From contig JAIRUQ010000070.1 of the NCBI GenBank assembly GCA_031254315.1, forward strand, positions 1 to 58,200: 58,200 nt of DNA, given 5' to 3'. The position numbers were made by a program, and so were the translations under genes. The notes beneath the pieces are model-generated. The model did not search any database. It worked only from the letters and a program-made list of their open reading frames with translations, and was not told where the DNA came from. This document shows, one piece after another, positions 1 to 6,247 of this stretch. This stretch comes from Treponema sp. (lineage in GTDB: Bacteria > Spirochaetota > Spirochaetia > Treponematales > Breznakiellaceae). Every line of letters begins with the position of its first letter. Position 1 is the stretch's first letter.

Positions 1-128
1 CGGTTTGCTAGGTCATGGCTACGCCATTCCCACGCAAACCTCCACCCACAGTTTGCAAGCCCTGGTCTTTGCTTCGCAAAGCCCTTGTTCGGGCTTGCAA
101 ACCGTCTTCAACAACCGGAACGTTAGGC
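1..128. repeat. Partial integron attC-like palindromic site
   Basis: The stretch is dense with inverted repeats. A perfect 12-bp pair lies at 51-62 and 91-102 around a small hairpin (67-72 with 76-81), and bases 1-8 pair with 97-104. It ends at 122-128 with GTTAGGC, which fits the R' core GTTRRRY of integron attC sites. The matching 5' core (RYYYAAC) would lie left of the window, so the site is cut. A toxin-antitoxin pair with its own promoter follows, as is common in cassette arrays. No integrase is visible. It could instead be a dispersed palindromic repeat. Confidence 0.5.
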
Positions 129-156
129 GAAATAAAAATTGAAAATTACTGAAAAT

Positions 157-176
157 GTGCCGCATCCATGCGGCAC
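157..176. repeat. Short perfect hairpin upstream of brnT
   Basis: GTGCCGCAT (157-165) and ATGCGGCAC (168-176) pair perfectly across a 2-base gap. It lies between the attC-like site and the brnT promoter. No T-run follows directly on the + strand. It may stop transcription entering the cassette; the role is unknown. Confidence 0.5.
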
Positions 177-234
177 TAGTAAAAAATAGTAAAAATTTTA
201 ATTTTTTTGTGGTAAAATTTCTTTAAAAAACTTG

Positions 235-270
235 TTGACAAAATAATGAAAATATAATTATATTGTATAT
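235..270 (+). promoter_or_regulatory. brnTA promoter with overlapping palindromic operator
   Basis: A perfect -35 TTGACA (235-240) is followed 18 bases later by TATATT (259-264). A perfect 14-bp palindrome (251-264) overlaps the -10. The predicted start of transcription is at or within a few bases of the brnT ATG (271), and no Shine-Dalgarno sequence is present, so the message may be leaderless. BrnA antitoxins are known to repress their own operon, so the palindrome is a plausible BrnA operator (inference). Confidence 0.6.
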
Positions 271-549
271 ATGAGATTTGTATGGGATGAAACTAAGAAT
301 CAAGATAATATTAGGGCTCATAAAGTCTCTTTTCAAGAAGCTGAAACAGTATTTTATGATCCAAATGGTAAAATAATACATGATCCGGATCATTCCCTCG
401 AAGAAGATAGGTTTATAATTTTGGGATTAAGCAAAACGTTAAAATTATTGGTTGTATGCCACTGTTATAGAGAATATGATGAGGAAATAAGGATAATAAC
501 AGCCAGAAAAGCCACAAAAAAAGAAACAAAAGTATATGGAGGAAACTGA
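271..549 (+). CDS. brnT: BrnT family toxin (type II toxin-antitoxin)
   Basis: This 92-residue protein matches the BrnT (DUF497) ribonuclease toxin family in length and pattern. It opens with FVWDETKNQDNIRAHKVSF, has the central DPDHS-EEDRFIILGLS segment, and ends with the RIITARKATKKE motif typical of the family. Known BrnT proteins cleave RNA and are neutralised by BrnA encoded just downstream. The start has no Shine-Dalgarno but sits at the predicted transcription start. The stop lies one base before the brnA start, so the two are translationally close. AT content is clearly above that of the neighbouring operons, consistent with an acquired cassette. Confidence 0.9.
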   Translation: MRFVWDETKNQDNIRAHKVSFQEAETVFYDPNGKIIHDPDHSLEEDRFIILGLSKTLKLLVVCHCYREYDEEIRIITARKATKKETKVYGGN

Positions 550-550
550 A

Positions 551-760
551 ATGAGAAGGGAATATGATTTTTCTAAATCGAAGCCGAATCCGTATGTAAA
601 AAAATTACGGAAACAAATTTCTATAAGGATTGATATTGATACAATAGCTTTTTTCAAGAAAAGGGCTGAGGAAACAGGGATAGCCTATCAAAATTTAATA
701 AATTTATATTTGTCGGATTGTGCTGTACATACAAAGAAAATAAATATAGCATGGGAATGA
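551..760 (+). CDS. brnA: BrnA family antitoxin
   Basis: The start at 551 is chosen because GGAGGA (538-543) sits 7 bases upstream; an in-frame ATG at 536 lacks such a site. The resulting 69-residue protein begins RREYDFSKSKPNPY, a BrnA hallmark segment that wraps the toxin. It continues with a ribbon-helix-helix-like part (ISIRIDIDTIAFFKKRAEE then YQNLINLYL) used for dimerisation and DNA binding. It should neutralise BrnT and repress the operon through the palindrome at 251-264. Confidence 0.88.
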   Translation: MRREYDFSKSKPNPYVKKLRKQISIRIDIDTIAFFKKRAEETGIAYQNLINLYLSDCAVHTKKINIAWE

Positions 761-770
761 AAAAAAGAGA

Positions 771-794
771 CCGTCCACCGTCCATGTTGGGCGG
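771..794. terminator. Hairpin between convergent brnA and thiZ
   Basis: CCGTCCA (771-777) pairs with TGGGCGG (788-794) with one G-U pair. An A-run lies on its left side (761-767), which reads as a U-run for minus-strand transcripts. It sits between the convergent ends of brnA (760) and the ABC ATPase (800), so it may serve as a terminator for the minus-strand operon. Confidence 0.45.
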
Positions 795-799
795 CTAAG

Positions 800-1582
800 C
801 TAAACCCCAATCGCATCCAAAATAAACTTCTTCTGTTCAATAAATTCTTTCGACACTGTAAAGCCAGCGTCTTTTGCGCTGTTCGGCTGAACCTCGCTCT
901 TATGAGTTATTTTCCCGGGCTTACCGTTCATAATGTAAACCGTGTCGGATAAGATCAGCGCTTCTTCAACGTCGTGGGTTATGAACAAAGTAGAGAATTC
1001 CATCTGTGCGGCGATTTCAACATACCATGACTGCATAGCGCGGCGAGTGATTGCGTCTAACGCTGAAAAGGGTTCGTCCAGAAGGATAACAGGGTTACGC
1101 ATCATGCAGGTACGGAGCAGAGCCGCACGCTGGCGCATACCCCCCGAAAGTTCATTCGGGTAATTTTTTTCATAGCCTGAAAGACCGAAGCGAGGAAAAA
1201 AACGAGCGGCGTACTGCCGGGCGTGGTTTTTCTTTTCTCCCCGAATGAGGAGCGGAAGGATCACATTGTCAAGAACGGTGCGGTATTCAAGGAGAAGGTC
1301 TTTTTGCAACATATAGCTGACCTTGCCTCTTATGTCGGCGCTCACTTCGCCGTTCAGATAGACATTGCCGCTGTCGGGTTTTTCAACGCCTGACAGGACA
1401 TTAAAGAGGGTAGTCTTCCCCACACCTGAAGGTCCAAGAAGAGAGATACATCCATGCTTTGGGAGAAAGAGGCTTATGTCCTCTATAACAGGAATATTGT
1501 TAAAAGTTTTTGTTATATGTTCGCAGCTTAATGTATAAGGAGCGGAGAATAGGGAATCTTGTTCAATATCTGTTTTAGTCAT
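800..1582 (-). CDS. thiZ: ABC transporter ATP-binding protein, thiamine-precursor (HMP) importer
   Basis: The 260-residue protein is a single ABC ATPase domain. Walker A is GPSGVGKTT (residues 50-58), the signature LSGGMRQR is at 145-152, Walker B VILLDEP at 165-171, and the switch histidine is in FITHD (about 203). It should power uptake through the permease and binding protein encoded just before it. The family (NitT/TauT/SsuB-like) serves several substrates. The TPP riboswitch at the head of this operon points to a thiamine precursor. It is the last gene of the operon, 78 bp after the binding-protein gene. Confidence 0.88.
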   Translation of the reverse strand: MTKTDIEQDSLFSAPYTLSCEHITKTFNNIPVIEDISLFLPKHGCISLLGPSGVGKTTLFNVLSGVEKPDSGNVYLNGEVSADIRGKVSYMLQKDLLLEYRTVLDNVILPLLIRGEKKNHARQYAARFFPRFGLSGYEKNYPNELSGGMRQRAALLRTCMMRNPVILLDEPFSALDAITRRAMQSWYVEIAAQMEFSTLFITHDVEEALILSDTVYIMNGKPGKITHKSEVQPNSAKDAGFTVSKEFIEQKKFILDAIGV

Positions 1583-1660
1583 AAATATACTACTTTATAT
1601 AAAAATATACTAATATATTAACACTTTTTATGTTACCCATTCTTCGCTCCATGTCAGTTT

Positions 1661-2638
1661 TTACGGCAGATACTCATTGGTAAATCCGCCTTCACGGATG
1701 TCTTTTTCAAGTAATCCCTGTTCGTACATCCAGCGGTAAAAATTGCCCCACCTTTGCGGATCGATTTCTCCCCAGCGGCTTGCGTCATCCTGATAGCGAG
1801 TCCTTAAATACTCCTGACTCCTGACAACAAGCTCCCTGTCAAGTTCAGGCGCGTACTTTAATAAGATTTCAGCGGCTTCAACAGGATTGTTAATCGCGAA
1901 ATTATATCCCCTGCTTGTTACAGAGAGAAACTTTTTCGCGGCTTGAGAATTAGCGTTTGCCCATTGCGTGCTTGTTACCAGCACAGGCGTATAGAAATCC
2001 AGTCTTGCGTCGATAGTTCCAAGGTCAAGATAATTTATATCAATACCGTTTACCTCGGCGGAAATTCCGTCCCATGCGTAATAAATCCAGATCGCGTCTA
2101 TATCGGTTTGAAGAGCGGAAAAAGCGTCGGTGGCAAAATTGGGAATCATCCTAACAGCGTTAAAATCGCCGCCGTCATTTTGTACAATTTCGCGTACCAC
2201 TGCCGTTACCAAAGGTGTCTCCCATGAAGCGAACCGCTTGCCAACCAAGTCGCGCGGAGAGTTAATTGTACTCCTCGCAAGCGACATAATTCCCGAAGTG
2301 TTGTGGCTGATTATTGCCGCCACTGCCGTTACAGGAAGAGCATCTCGATCTTTTGCGATAGCGGGTCCCAGAGATTCCTGAAAACTTACCGCGAACTCAG
2401 CCATTCCCGACGCAAGCAGGATTAACGCTTCATCTTCGGGCGGCTGTGTTATTGTAACATTAAGCCCCTCTTGCGCGTACCAGCCATTTTCAAGAGCGAC
2501 AAACAAACCGGTGTGGTTTGTATTTGGCGTCCAGTCCAACAGTACACGGATTGTTCCTGTACTTTTTTTTGTACAGCCCGTAAAAATAACAGCGCACATG
2601 GCGAATAACACCAGTGCGGTTAAACCAATTCTTTTCAT
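1661..2638 (-). CDS. thiY: HMP/thiamine-precursor binding lipoprotein (NMT1/THI5-like)
   Basis: A lipoprotein signal peptide ends in FTGC, so the protein is probably anchored outside the inner membrane. The mature part starts with VLLDWTPNTNHTGLFVALENGWY, the classic opening of NMT1/THI5-like solute-binding proteins that carry pyrimidine precursors of thiamine. Two ATGs overlap the permease stop (2641 and 2638). The second is preferred because GGAGG lies 7 bases upstream. It works with the permease and ATPase on either side. No cysteine-rich CCCFC motif of fungal THI5 enzymes is seen, in line with a binding rather than an enzymatic role. Confidence 0.88.
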   Translation of the reverse strand: MKRIGLTALVLFAMCAVIFTGCTKKSTGTIRVLLDWTPNTNHTGLFVALENGWYAQEGLNVTITQPPEDEALILLASGMAEFAVSFQESLGPAIAKDRDALPVTAVAAIISHNTSGIMSLARSTINSPRDLVGKRFASWETPLVTAVVREIVQNDGGDFNAVRMIPNFATDAFSALQTDIDAIWIYYAWDGISAEVNGIDINYLDLGTIDARLDFYTPVLVTSTQWANANSQAAKKFLSVTSRGYNFAINNPVEAAEILLKYAPELDRELVVRSQEYLRTRYQDDASRWGEIDPQRWGNFYRWMYEQGLLEKDIREGGFTNEYLP

Positions 2639-3420
2639 CATTTTTCCTCCAAAATATGTTTTTTTCTCCAAGGCATTGCCGCCTTTTCAATTAACGCTAC
2701 AAGTTTTATCAATAAAATGCTTAACGCCGAAACAAGCAGAATGACAGCAAACATTTTATCGAATGAATAGGAACGCCTGACACGGATCATGTATACGCCA
2801 AGCCCCGCCTCTCCTCCAAGCCATTCCGCTACAACCGCCCCGATTATCGAATAAGAAGCCGCTATTTTTAATCCCGAAAAAAAAGCGGGAAGACCCTGCG
2901 GAATTTTTATAAAACGGTACAACTGCCATTTTTTCGCTCCCATAGATTGAAACAAACGTATGGTGTCATTGTCTGCGGAAGCGAACGCTCCAAGCAGTCC
3001 TATTGTTACAGGGAAAAAACAAGTAAGAAAAACCAAAGTGATCTTTGGCGCAAGACCGTACCCCATCCATAAAATTAAAAGAGGAGCGACAGCTATTACA
3101 GGCATGGTTTGGGTAAGAAGCAAAATAGGAGTTATAGACTCTTTTATTATTCGGTTTGAATCCATAATTATTGAAAGTACAAACGCCGCCATTACAGCGA
3201 TAGCAAGACCTGCTGACGCTGACATCAATGTAAATAAAAGATGCTTCATCAACAAATTAAAATCCGCGATAAATACTTCGATTACTCGAAGAGGACCGGG
3301 AAGCATATAAGGCGGAATAATAGCGCTCATGCTTAACACCTGCCACAAAAGAAGCAAGGCGGCGATTGGGAGAAGCGGCAGAAGGTTACGCTTTTTAAAT
3401 GTGCTTGGAGATTTTTTCAT
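2638..3420 (-). CDS. thiX: ABC transporter permease, thiamine-precursor importer
   Basis: A 260-residue integral membrane protein with a hydrophobic first segment (LLPLLPIAALLLLWQVL) and about six membrane spans. The EAA-type loop appears as ADNDTIRLFQSMGAKKWQLYRFIKIPQGLPAFFSGLKIA, which docks the ATPase. This is the SsuC/TauC/ThiX permease type. The gene overlaps the end of the upstream thiamine-binding gene by 26 bp, and its stop overlaps the binding-protein start, so the three are tightly coupled. Confidence 0.88.
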   Translation of the reverse strand: MKKSPSTFKKRNLLPLLPIAALLLLWQVLSMSAIIPPYMLPGPLRVIEVFIADFNLLMKHLLFTLMSASAGLAIAVMAAFVLSIIMDSNRIIKESITPILLLTQTMPVIAVAPLLILWMGYGLAPKITLVFLTCFFPVTIGLLGAFASADNDTIRLFQSMGAKKWQLYRFIKIPQGLPAFFSGLKIAASYSIIGAVVAEWLGGEAGLGVYMIRVRRSYSFDKMFAVILLVSALSILLIKLVALIEKAAMPWRKKHILEEK

Positions 3421-3697
3421 CGATTGACCATGTTCCGCCGTTTGGATTGTATGCGATTTTTATATAAGTTAAAAGATTTTCTGCTCCTTCCCTTATGCAT
3501 ATTAGCTGACATTCTTTCGCGATATCCATCAATTTATCAAACTCGCCTTCTATTACAGTTTCAAACGGACCTGTAACAGATTTAAGTCCCGTGCTTTTTA
3601 TGTAGTTGATAACCTTGTCTACAATGCGAAGCATTTCGTCTCCGCCAGCCGAAAACGGCAGAACTTGAATTGCGATACTCGCCTGTGGTCTTGTCAT
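3395..3697 (-). CDS. MTH1187/YkoF-type thiamine-binding protein
   Basis: This 100-residue protein fits the MTH1187 family (DUF77). It has an N-terminal strand (ASIAIQVLPFS), the helix RIVDKVINYIKSTGL and the diagnostic block TVIEGEFDKLMDIAKECQ. Family members bind thiamine or its pyrimidine moiety and often travel with HMP importers. It is the first gene after the TPP riboswitch, with AAGGAG 3 to 4 bases before the ATG. The C-terminal NPNGGTWSIDEKISKHI looks family-typical. A cytoplasmic binding or buffering role for imported precursor is inferred. Confidence 0.85.
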   Translation of the reverse strand: MTRPQASIAIQVLPFSAGGDEMLRIVDKVINYIKSTGLKSVTGPFETVIEGEFDKLMDIAKECQLICIREGAENLLTYIKIAYNPNGGTWSIDEKISKHI

Positions 3698-3706
3698 AAA
3701 CTCTCC

Positions 3707-3858
3707 TTCCCATATGGGAACTTCTAAAAACTTCAGTTTTTAGAAGTTTTCGTAACCCTAGGAGAAAATTGCATTTGCGTAATTCATTACACTATAAGGA
3801 ATTAGCAATTTTCTCCGAGGAACCTCTGAAAACCCAACCGGGGTTTTCAGAGGTTCCC
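3707..3858. repeat. Three-hairpin palindromic element in the thi operon leader
   Basis: Four palindromic units follow one another. They are a 14-bp perfect palindrome (3707-3720), a 12-bp stem with 2-base loop (3721-3732/3735-3746), a 12-bp stem with long loop (3761-3772/3805-3816), and a 15-bp stem with 5-base loop (3821-3835/3841-3855). The first and last hairpins share an AAC-TCT-AAAA-type arm, so the element looks symmetrical. It lies between the riboswitch terminator and the first start codon, so it is transcribed in the 5' leader. It is probably a mobile palindromic repeat; any effect on expression is unknown. Confidence 0.8.
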
Positions 3859-3872
3859 ATGTATTTTTAGAC

Positions 3873-3908
3873 AAAAAAAACGCCCTCACGGAAAACCGCG
3901 AAGGCGTT
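3873..3908 (-). terminator. Intrinsic terminator of the TPP riboswitch
   Basis: On the minus strand an 11-bp G+C-rich stem with wobble pairs (3881-3890 with 3897-3907) and a TTTT loop is followed by eight T residues (complement of 3873-3880). It lies about 60 bases after the conserved aptamer, where an expression platform is expected. Ligand-bound aptamer would favour it and shut off the import operon. Confidence 0.8.
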
Positions 3909-3970
3909 AATTCTGATCGATATAGTATCTTTCGATATAATATCTTCTATAACATAGATAGAATAAACGT

Positions 3971-4111
3971 TTCCCTCCGCCGGTATTATCCGGATCAGGT
4001 TCGCCCGACTTCCCGGTACTTGAATTTCAAGCATCAAGAGGTAAGGCAAGGGTTCCGGGCGTTATGACCGCCCAATCTCAGCCGAAACCGGTAAAACCAA
4101 TTCAGCTCCCC
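3971..4111 (-). promoter_or_regulatory. TPP riboswitch (THI element) aptamer
   Basis: Read on the minus strand it starts with GGGGAGCTG and contains CGGCTGAGA (4076-4084). It then has the near-invariant GAACCTGATCCGG followed by ATAATACCGGCGGAGGGAA (about 3971-4002). These are the conserved blocks of the thiamine pyrophosphate aptamer. The terminator at 3873-3908 makes a transcription-termination platform. It controls the four-gene thiamine-precursor uptake operon on the same strand. Confidence 0.93.
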
Positions 4112-4154
4112 AAGTTAGCTTCTATAGTATTGCATATTTTTTTAAGGATGTCAA
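4084..4154. repeat. Direct repeat copy 1: riboswitch promoter and 5' aptamer
   Basis: This 71-bp stretch is nearly identical to 4985-5054 in the same orientation. It includes the first 28 or so bases of the TPP aptamer and the minus-strand promoter: TTGACA as the complement of 4149-4154, with a TACTAT-like -10 near 4124-4129. This copy is attached to the full riboswitch and is the functional one. The two copies flank the gene at 4360-4938. Confidence 0.88.
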
Positions 4155-4311
4155 GTATAGCAAAGAGCAGGTCCGGCGCTTCCATGCCATAAAAAAATCA
4201 AGATTTTTTCATTTTCAGGCAAGTGCCACGCATGCTCGCGCCATATATATATAACTTTTTCTTGTTGGGGGACAGTTCTGTTCCCTCACAAGCAGGGTTT
4301 GAACAAGTCAA

Positions 4312-4353
4312 TTGTCAAAAAACCCTGAAGGGTAGTATACTGATATGTAGGAG
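4312..4353 (+). promoter_or_regulatory. Promoter and ribosome site for the 4360 gene
   Basis: TTGTCA (4312-4317) and TATACT (4336-4341) are spaced by 18 bases. AGGAG (4349-4353) lies 6 bases before the ATG at 4360. The upstream part (4267-4284) holds a GGGGACAG/CTGTTCCC hairpin. The promoter gives the gene independent transcription opposite to the thi operon. Confidence 0.55.
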
Positions 4354-4359
4354 CTAAAT

Positions 4360-4938
4360 ATGGAAGCGACACAAACAGCCAATCCCCCCAGTTTTGAGTC
4401 AGTCTGGGCAATTTTGCAGGAAGTTGGCGAAAAGCAAAAAGAAATCGCTAAACGGCAAGAGGAAGCTGTTCAGAAGACGGAAAAAGACAAAGAGGATTTC
4501 AATAGAAGGCTTGGGGAGTACATCAATCTTTTTGGCGATTTCACCGAATATATGATGGCTCCCATGCTGGGTGAGAAATTCAGGGAGTTTGGGCTTGATT
4601 TTCCCAAAGTAAATCGAAATACCGTTGTTAATGACAAAGTAAATAATATCTCTTTTGAGACAGACGTTATGCTGGAAAACGGCGATAAAGCCATGCTGGT
4701 TGAAGTAAAAACCAAACTTACCATTGAGCGTATAAATAATCATATAGCCCGCCTTGAAAAAATGCGTACGTATGCAAATTTACATGGCGATAAACGTACA
4801 TTTTTAGGAGCGGTTGCAGGTGTTGTAGTAACTGACGAAGTAAAAGATTATGCATTAAGTCAAGGATTTTATCTGATTAAACCTTCCGGGGATAACTTTA
4901 ACATTACCCCTCCAAACGGTCAGCCAAAAGAATGGTAA
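4360..4938 (+). CDS. PD-(D/E)XK nuclease-like protein of unknown role
   Basis: This 192-residue protein has an N-terminal coiled-coil (about residues 15-50, EVGEKQKEIAKRQEEAVQKTEKDKE). A compact domain with FETDVMLENGDKAMLVEVKTK follows, which has the D-x(n)-E-V-K pattern of the PD-(D/E)XK fold. Similar coiled-coil plus PD-(D/E)XK proteins are known to be multi-copy in treponemes and cyanobacteria, and their role is not established. The gene lies between two direct copies of the thi riboswitch promoter region and has its own promoter. A signal peptide is absent, so it is probably cytoplasmic. Confidence 0.7.
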   Translation: MEATQTANPPSFESVWAILQEVGEKQKEIAKRQEEAVQKTEKDKEDFNRRLGEYINLFGDFTEYMMAPMLGEKFREFGLDFPKVNRNTVVNDKVNNISFETDVMLENGDKAMLVEVKTKLTIERINNHIARLEKMRTYANLHGDKRTFLGAVAGVVVTDEVKDYALSQGFYLIKPSGDNFNITPPNGQPKEW

Positions 4939-4984
4939 AAAGAGCAAGGGGGACGTAACGATAGCTGATACCTAAATGTTTCCG

Positions 4985-5054
4985 GAAACCGGTAAAACCA
5001 ATTCAGCTCCCCAAGTTAGCTTCTATAGTATTGCATGTTTTTTAAGGATGTCAA
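4985..5054. repeat. Direct repeat copy 2: orphan riboswitch promoter fragment
   Basis: It differs from 4084-4154 only around the T-run (one substitution and one missing T). It holds the minus-strand promoter and the first bases of the TPP aptamer but not the rest, so it cannot act as a riboswitch. If active it would transcribe antisense across the gene at 4360-4938. It lies 30 bp upstream of the nucleoside-operon promoter. Confidence 0.87.
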
Positions 5055-5083
5055 CATAAATTTGAATATTGTCAAAATAACCC

Positions 5084-5142
5084 TTGACAAGCCCCTGTTT
5101 TTATAGTACCATATTTCTTAATATTATCCAAAAAATCGGAGG
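5084..5142 (+). promoter_or_regulatory. Promoter and ribosome site of the nucleoside transport operon
   Basis: TTGACA (5084-5089) is followed 17 bases later by TACCAT (5107-5112). GGAGG (5138-5142) lies 8 bases before the ATG at 5151. This is the only convincing promoter before the five-gene operon that runs to 10573. Confidence 0.6.
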
Positions 5143-5150
5143 AAATTACT

Positions 5151-6221
5151 ATGAAAAAAATAGGTTTAATTTTGCTTGTGGCTTTGGTCTTGTTGCCCGG
5201 CTGTTCAAAAAAAGGGGAAACATTTGATCTTGCCCTTGTAACCGACCTTGGCACTATTGACGATAAGTCTTTTAATCAGGGGTCTTGGGAAGGATTGGTT
5301 CAATACGCGAACGAATATAAGATTTCTCATAAGTATTACCAGCCTGCGGAACAAAGCGATGACTCCTATCTGACAGCAGTTGATTTAGCGGTCAGAGGCG
5401 GAGCAAAAATTGTTGTTACCCCCGGTTTCCTTTTTGAAGTTCCTATTTTCCATGCGCAGGATCGATACCCGAATGTACATTTCATTCTGGTAGACGGCTC
5501 TCCGCATGATGCTTCATATTCCACTTTCAAGACAGGTCCGAATACGGTTGGAGTTCATTATGCCGAAGATCAGGCGGGATTCCTCGCAGGTTATGCGGCT
5601 GTTAAGGACGGTAGTAGAAGACTTGGGTTTATGGGCGGAATGGCGGTTCCTGCTGTAGTAAGATTTGGTTACGGTTTTGTTCAGGGAGCTGAATACGCCG
5701 CTAATGAATTAGGACTTGCGCCCGGTTCAATTACAATTAACTACCATTATACAGGCGCTTTTGCCGCAACACCTGAAGCGCAAACTATGGCGGCTTCTTG
5801 GTATAATTCCGGCATCGAAGTAATTTTTGCCTGTGGTGGCGCGGTCGGTAACTCGGTCATGGCGGCGGCAGAGCAGACAGGAAGAAAAGTAATCGGCGTT
5901 GACGTAGATCAGTCCGGTGAGTCGCCCTCCGTTATTACCTCGGCTATGAAGGAACTGCGATCTTCTGTTTATTCAATTATTTCGGCTTACTATGCAGGAA
6001 ATTTTCCGGGTGGTGGAGATGCTGTTTTTTCCGCGGCTAATGACGGCGTTGGTCTTCCAATGGAAACTTCCAAATTTCAATCCTTCTCCAGAGCGGATTA
6101 TGACGCGATCTTCGAAAAACTGGTAAGCGGCGCTATCCCCAGAATGATGGACAATCCTGAGGATAATGGAAGCCCAAGCGTTGTTCCTGTAAGAATAACG
6201 AGAGTTACAGAAGTAAGATAA
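5151..6221 (+). CDS. bmpA: BMP family nucleoside-binding lipoprotein (PnrA-like)
   Basis: A 356-residue lipoprotein with signal peptide and lipobox LLPGC (Cys18). The body is a periplasmic-binding fold of the basic membrane protein family. It has LALVTDLGTIDDKSFNQGSWEGL near the start and DQAGFLAGYAAV and VIGVDVDQS further on, matching treponemal PnrA (purine nucleoside receptor) and Borrelia BmpA-D. It should capture nucleosides for the ABC transporter encoded by the next three genes. The following uridine phosphorylase supports a nucleoside substrate. Confidence 0.92.
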   Translation: MKKIGLILLVALVLLPGCSKKGETFDLALVTDLGTIDDKSFNQGSWEGLVQYANEYKISHKYYQPAEQSDDSYLTAVDLAVRGGAKIVVTPGFLFEVPIFHAQDRYPNVHFILVDGSPHDASYSTFKTGPNTVGVHYAEDQAGFLAGYAAVKDGSRRLGFMGGMAVPAVVRFGYGFVQGAEYAANELGLAPGSITINYHYTGAFAATPEAQTMAASWYNSGIEVIFACGGAVGNSVMAAAEQTGRKVIGVDVDQSGESPSVITSAMKELRSSVYSIISAYYAGNFPGGGDAVFSAANDGVGLPMETSKFQSFSRADYDAIFEKLVSGAIPRMMDNPEDNGSPSVVPVRITRVTEVR

Positions 6222-6247
6222 TTTCCTGCTAATTAGCGGAGGAGAGC

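Noticed and set aside
445..657. Minus-strand ORF over brnT/brnA
   Set aside because: It overlaps two well-supported genes and has no family resemblance or ribosome site.
3867..4049. Minus-strand ORF of 60 codons in the thi leader
   Set aside because: It lies inside the TPP riboswitch and its terminator; no ribosome site, and the sequence is explained by RNA structure.
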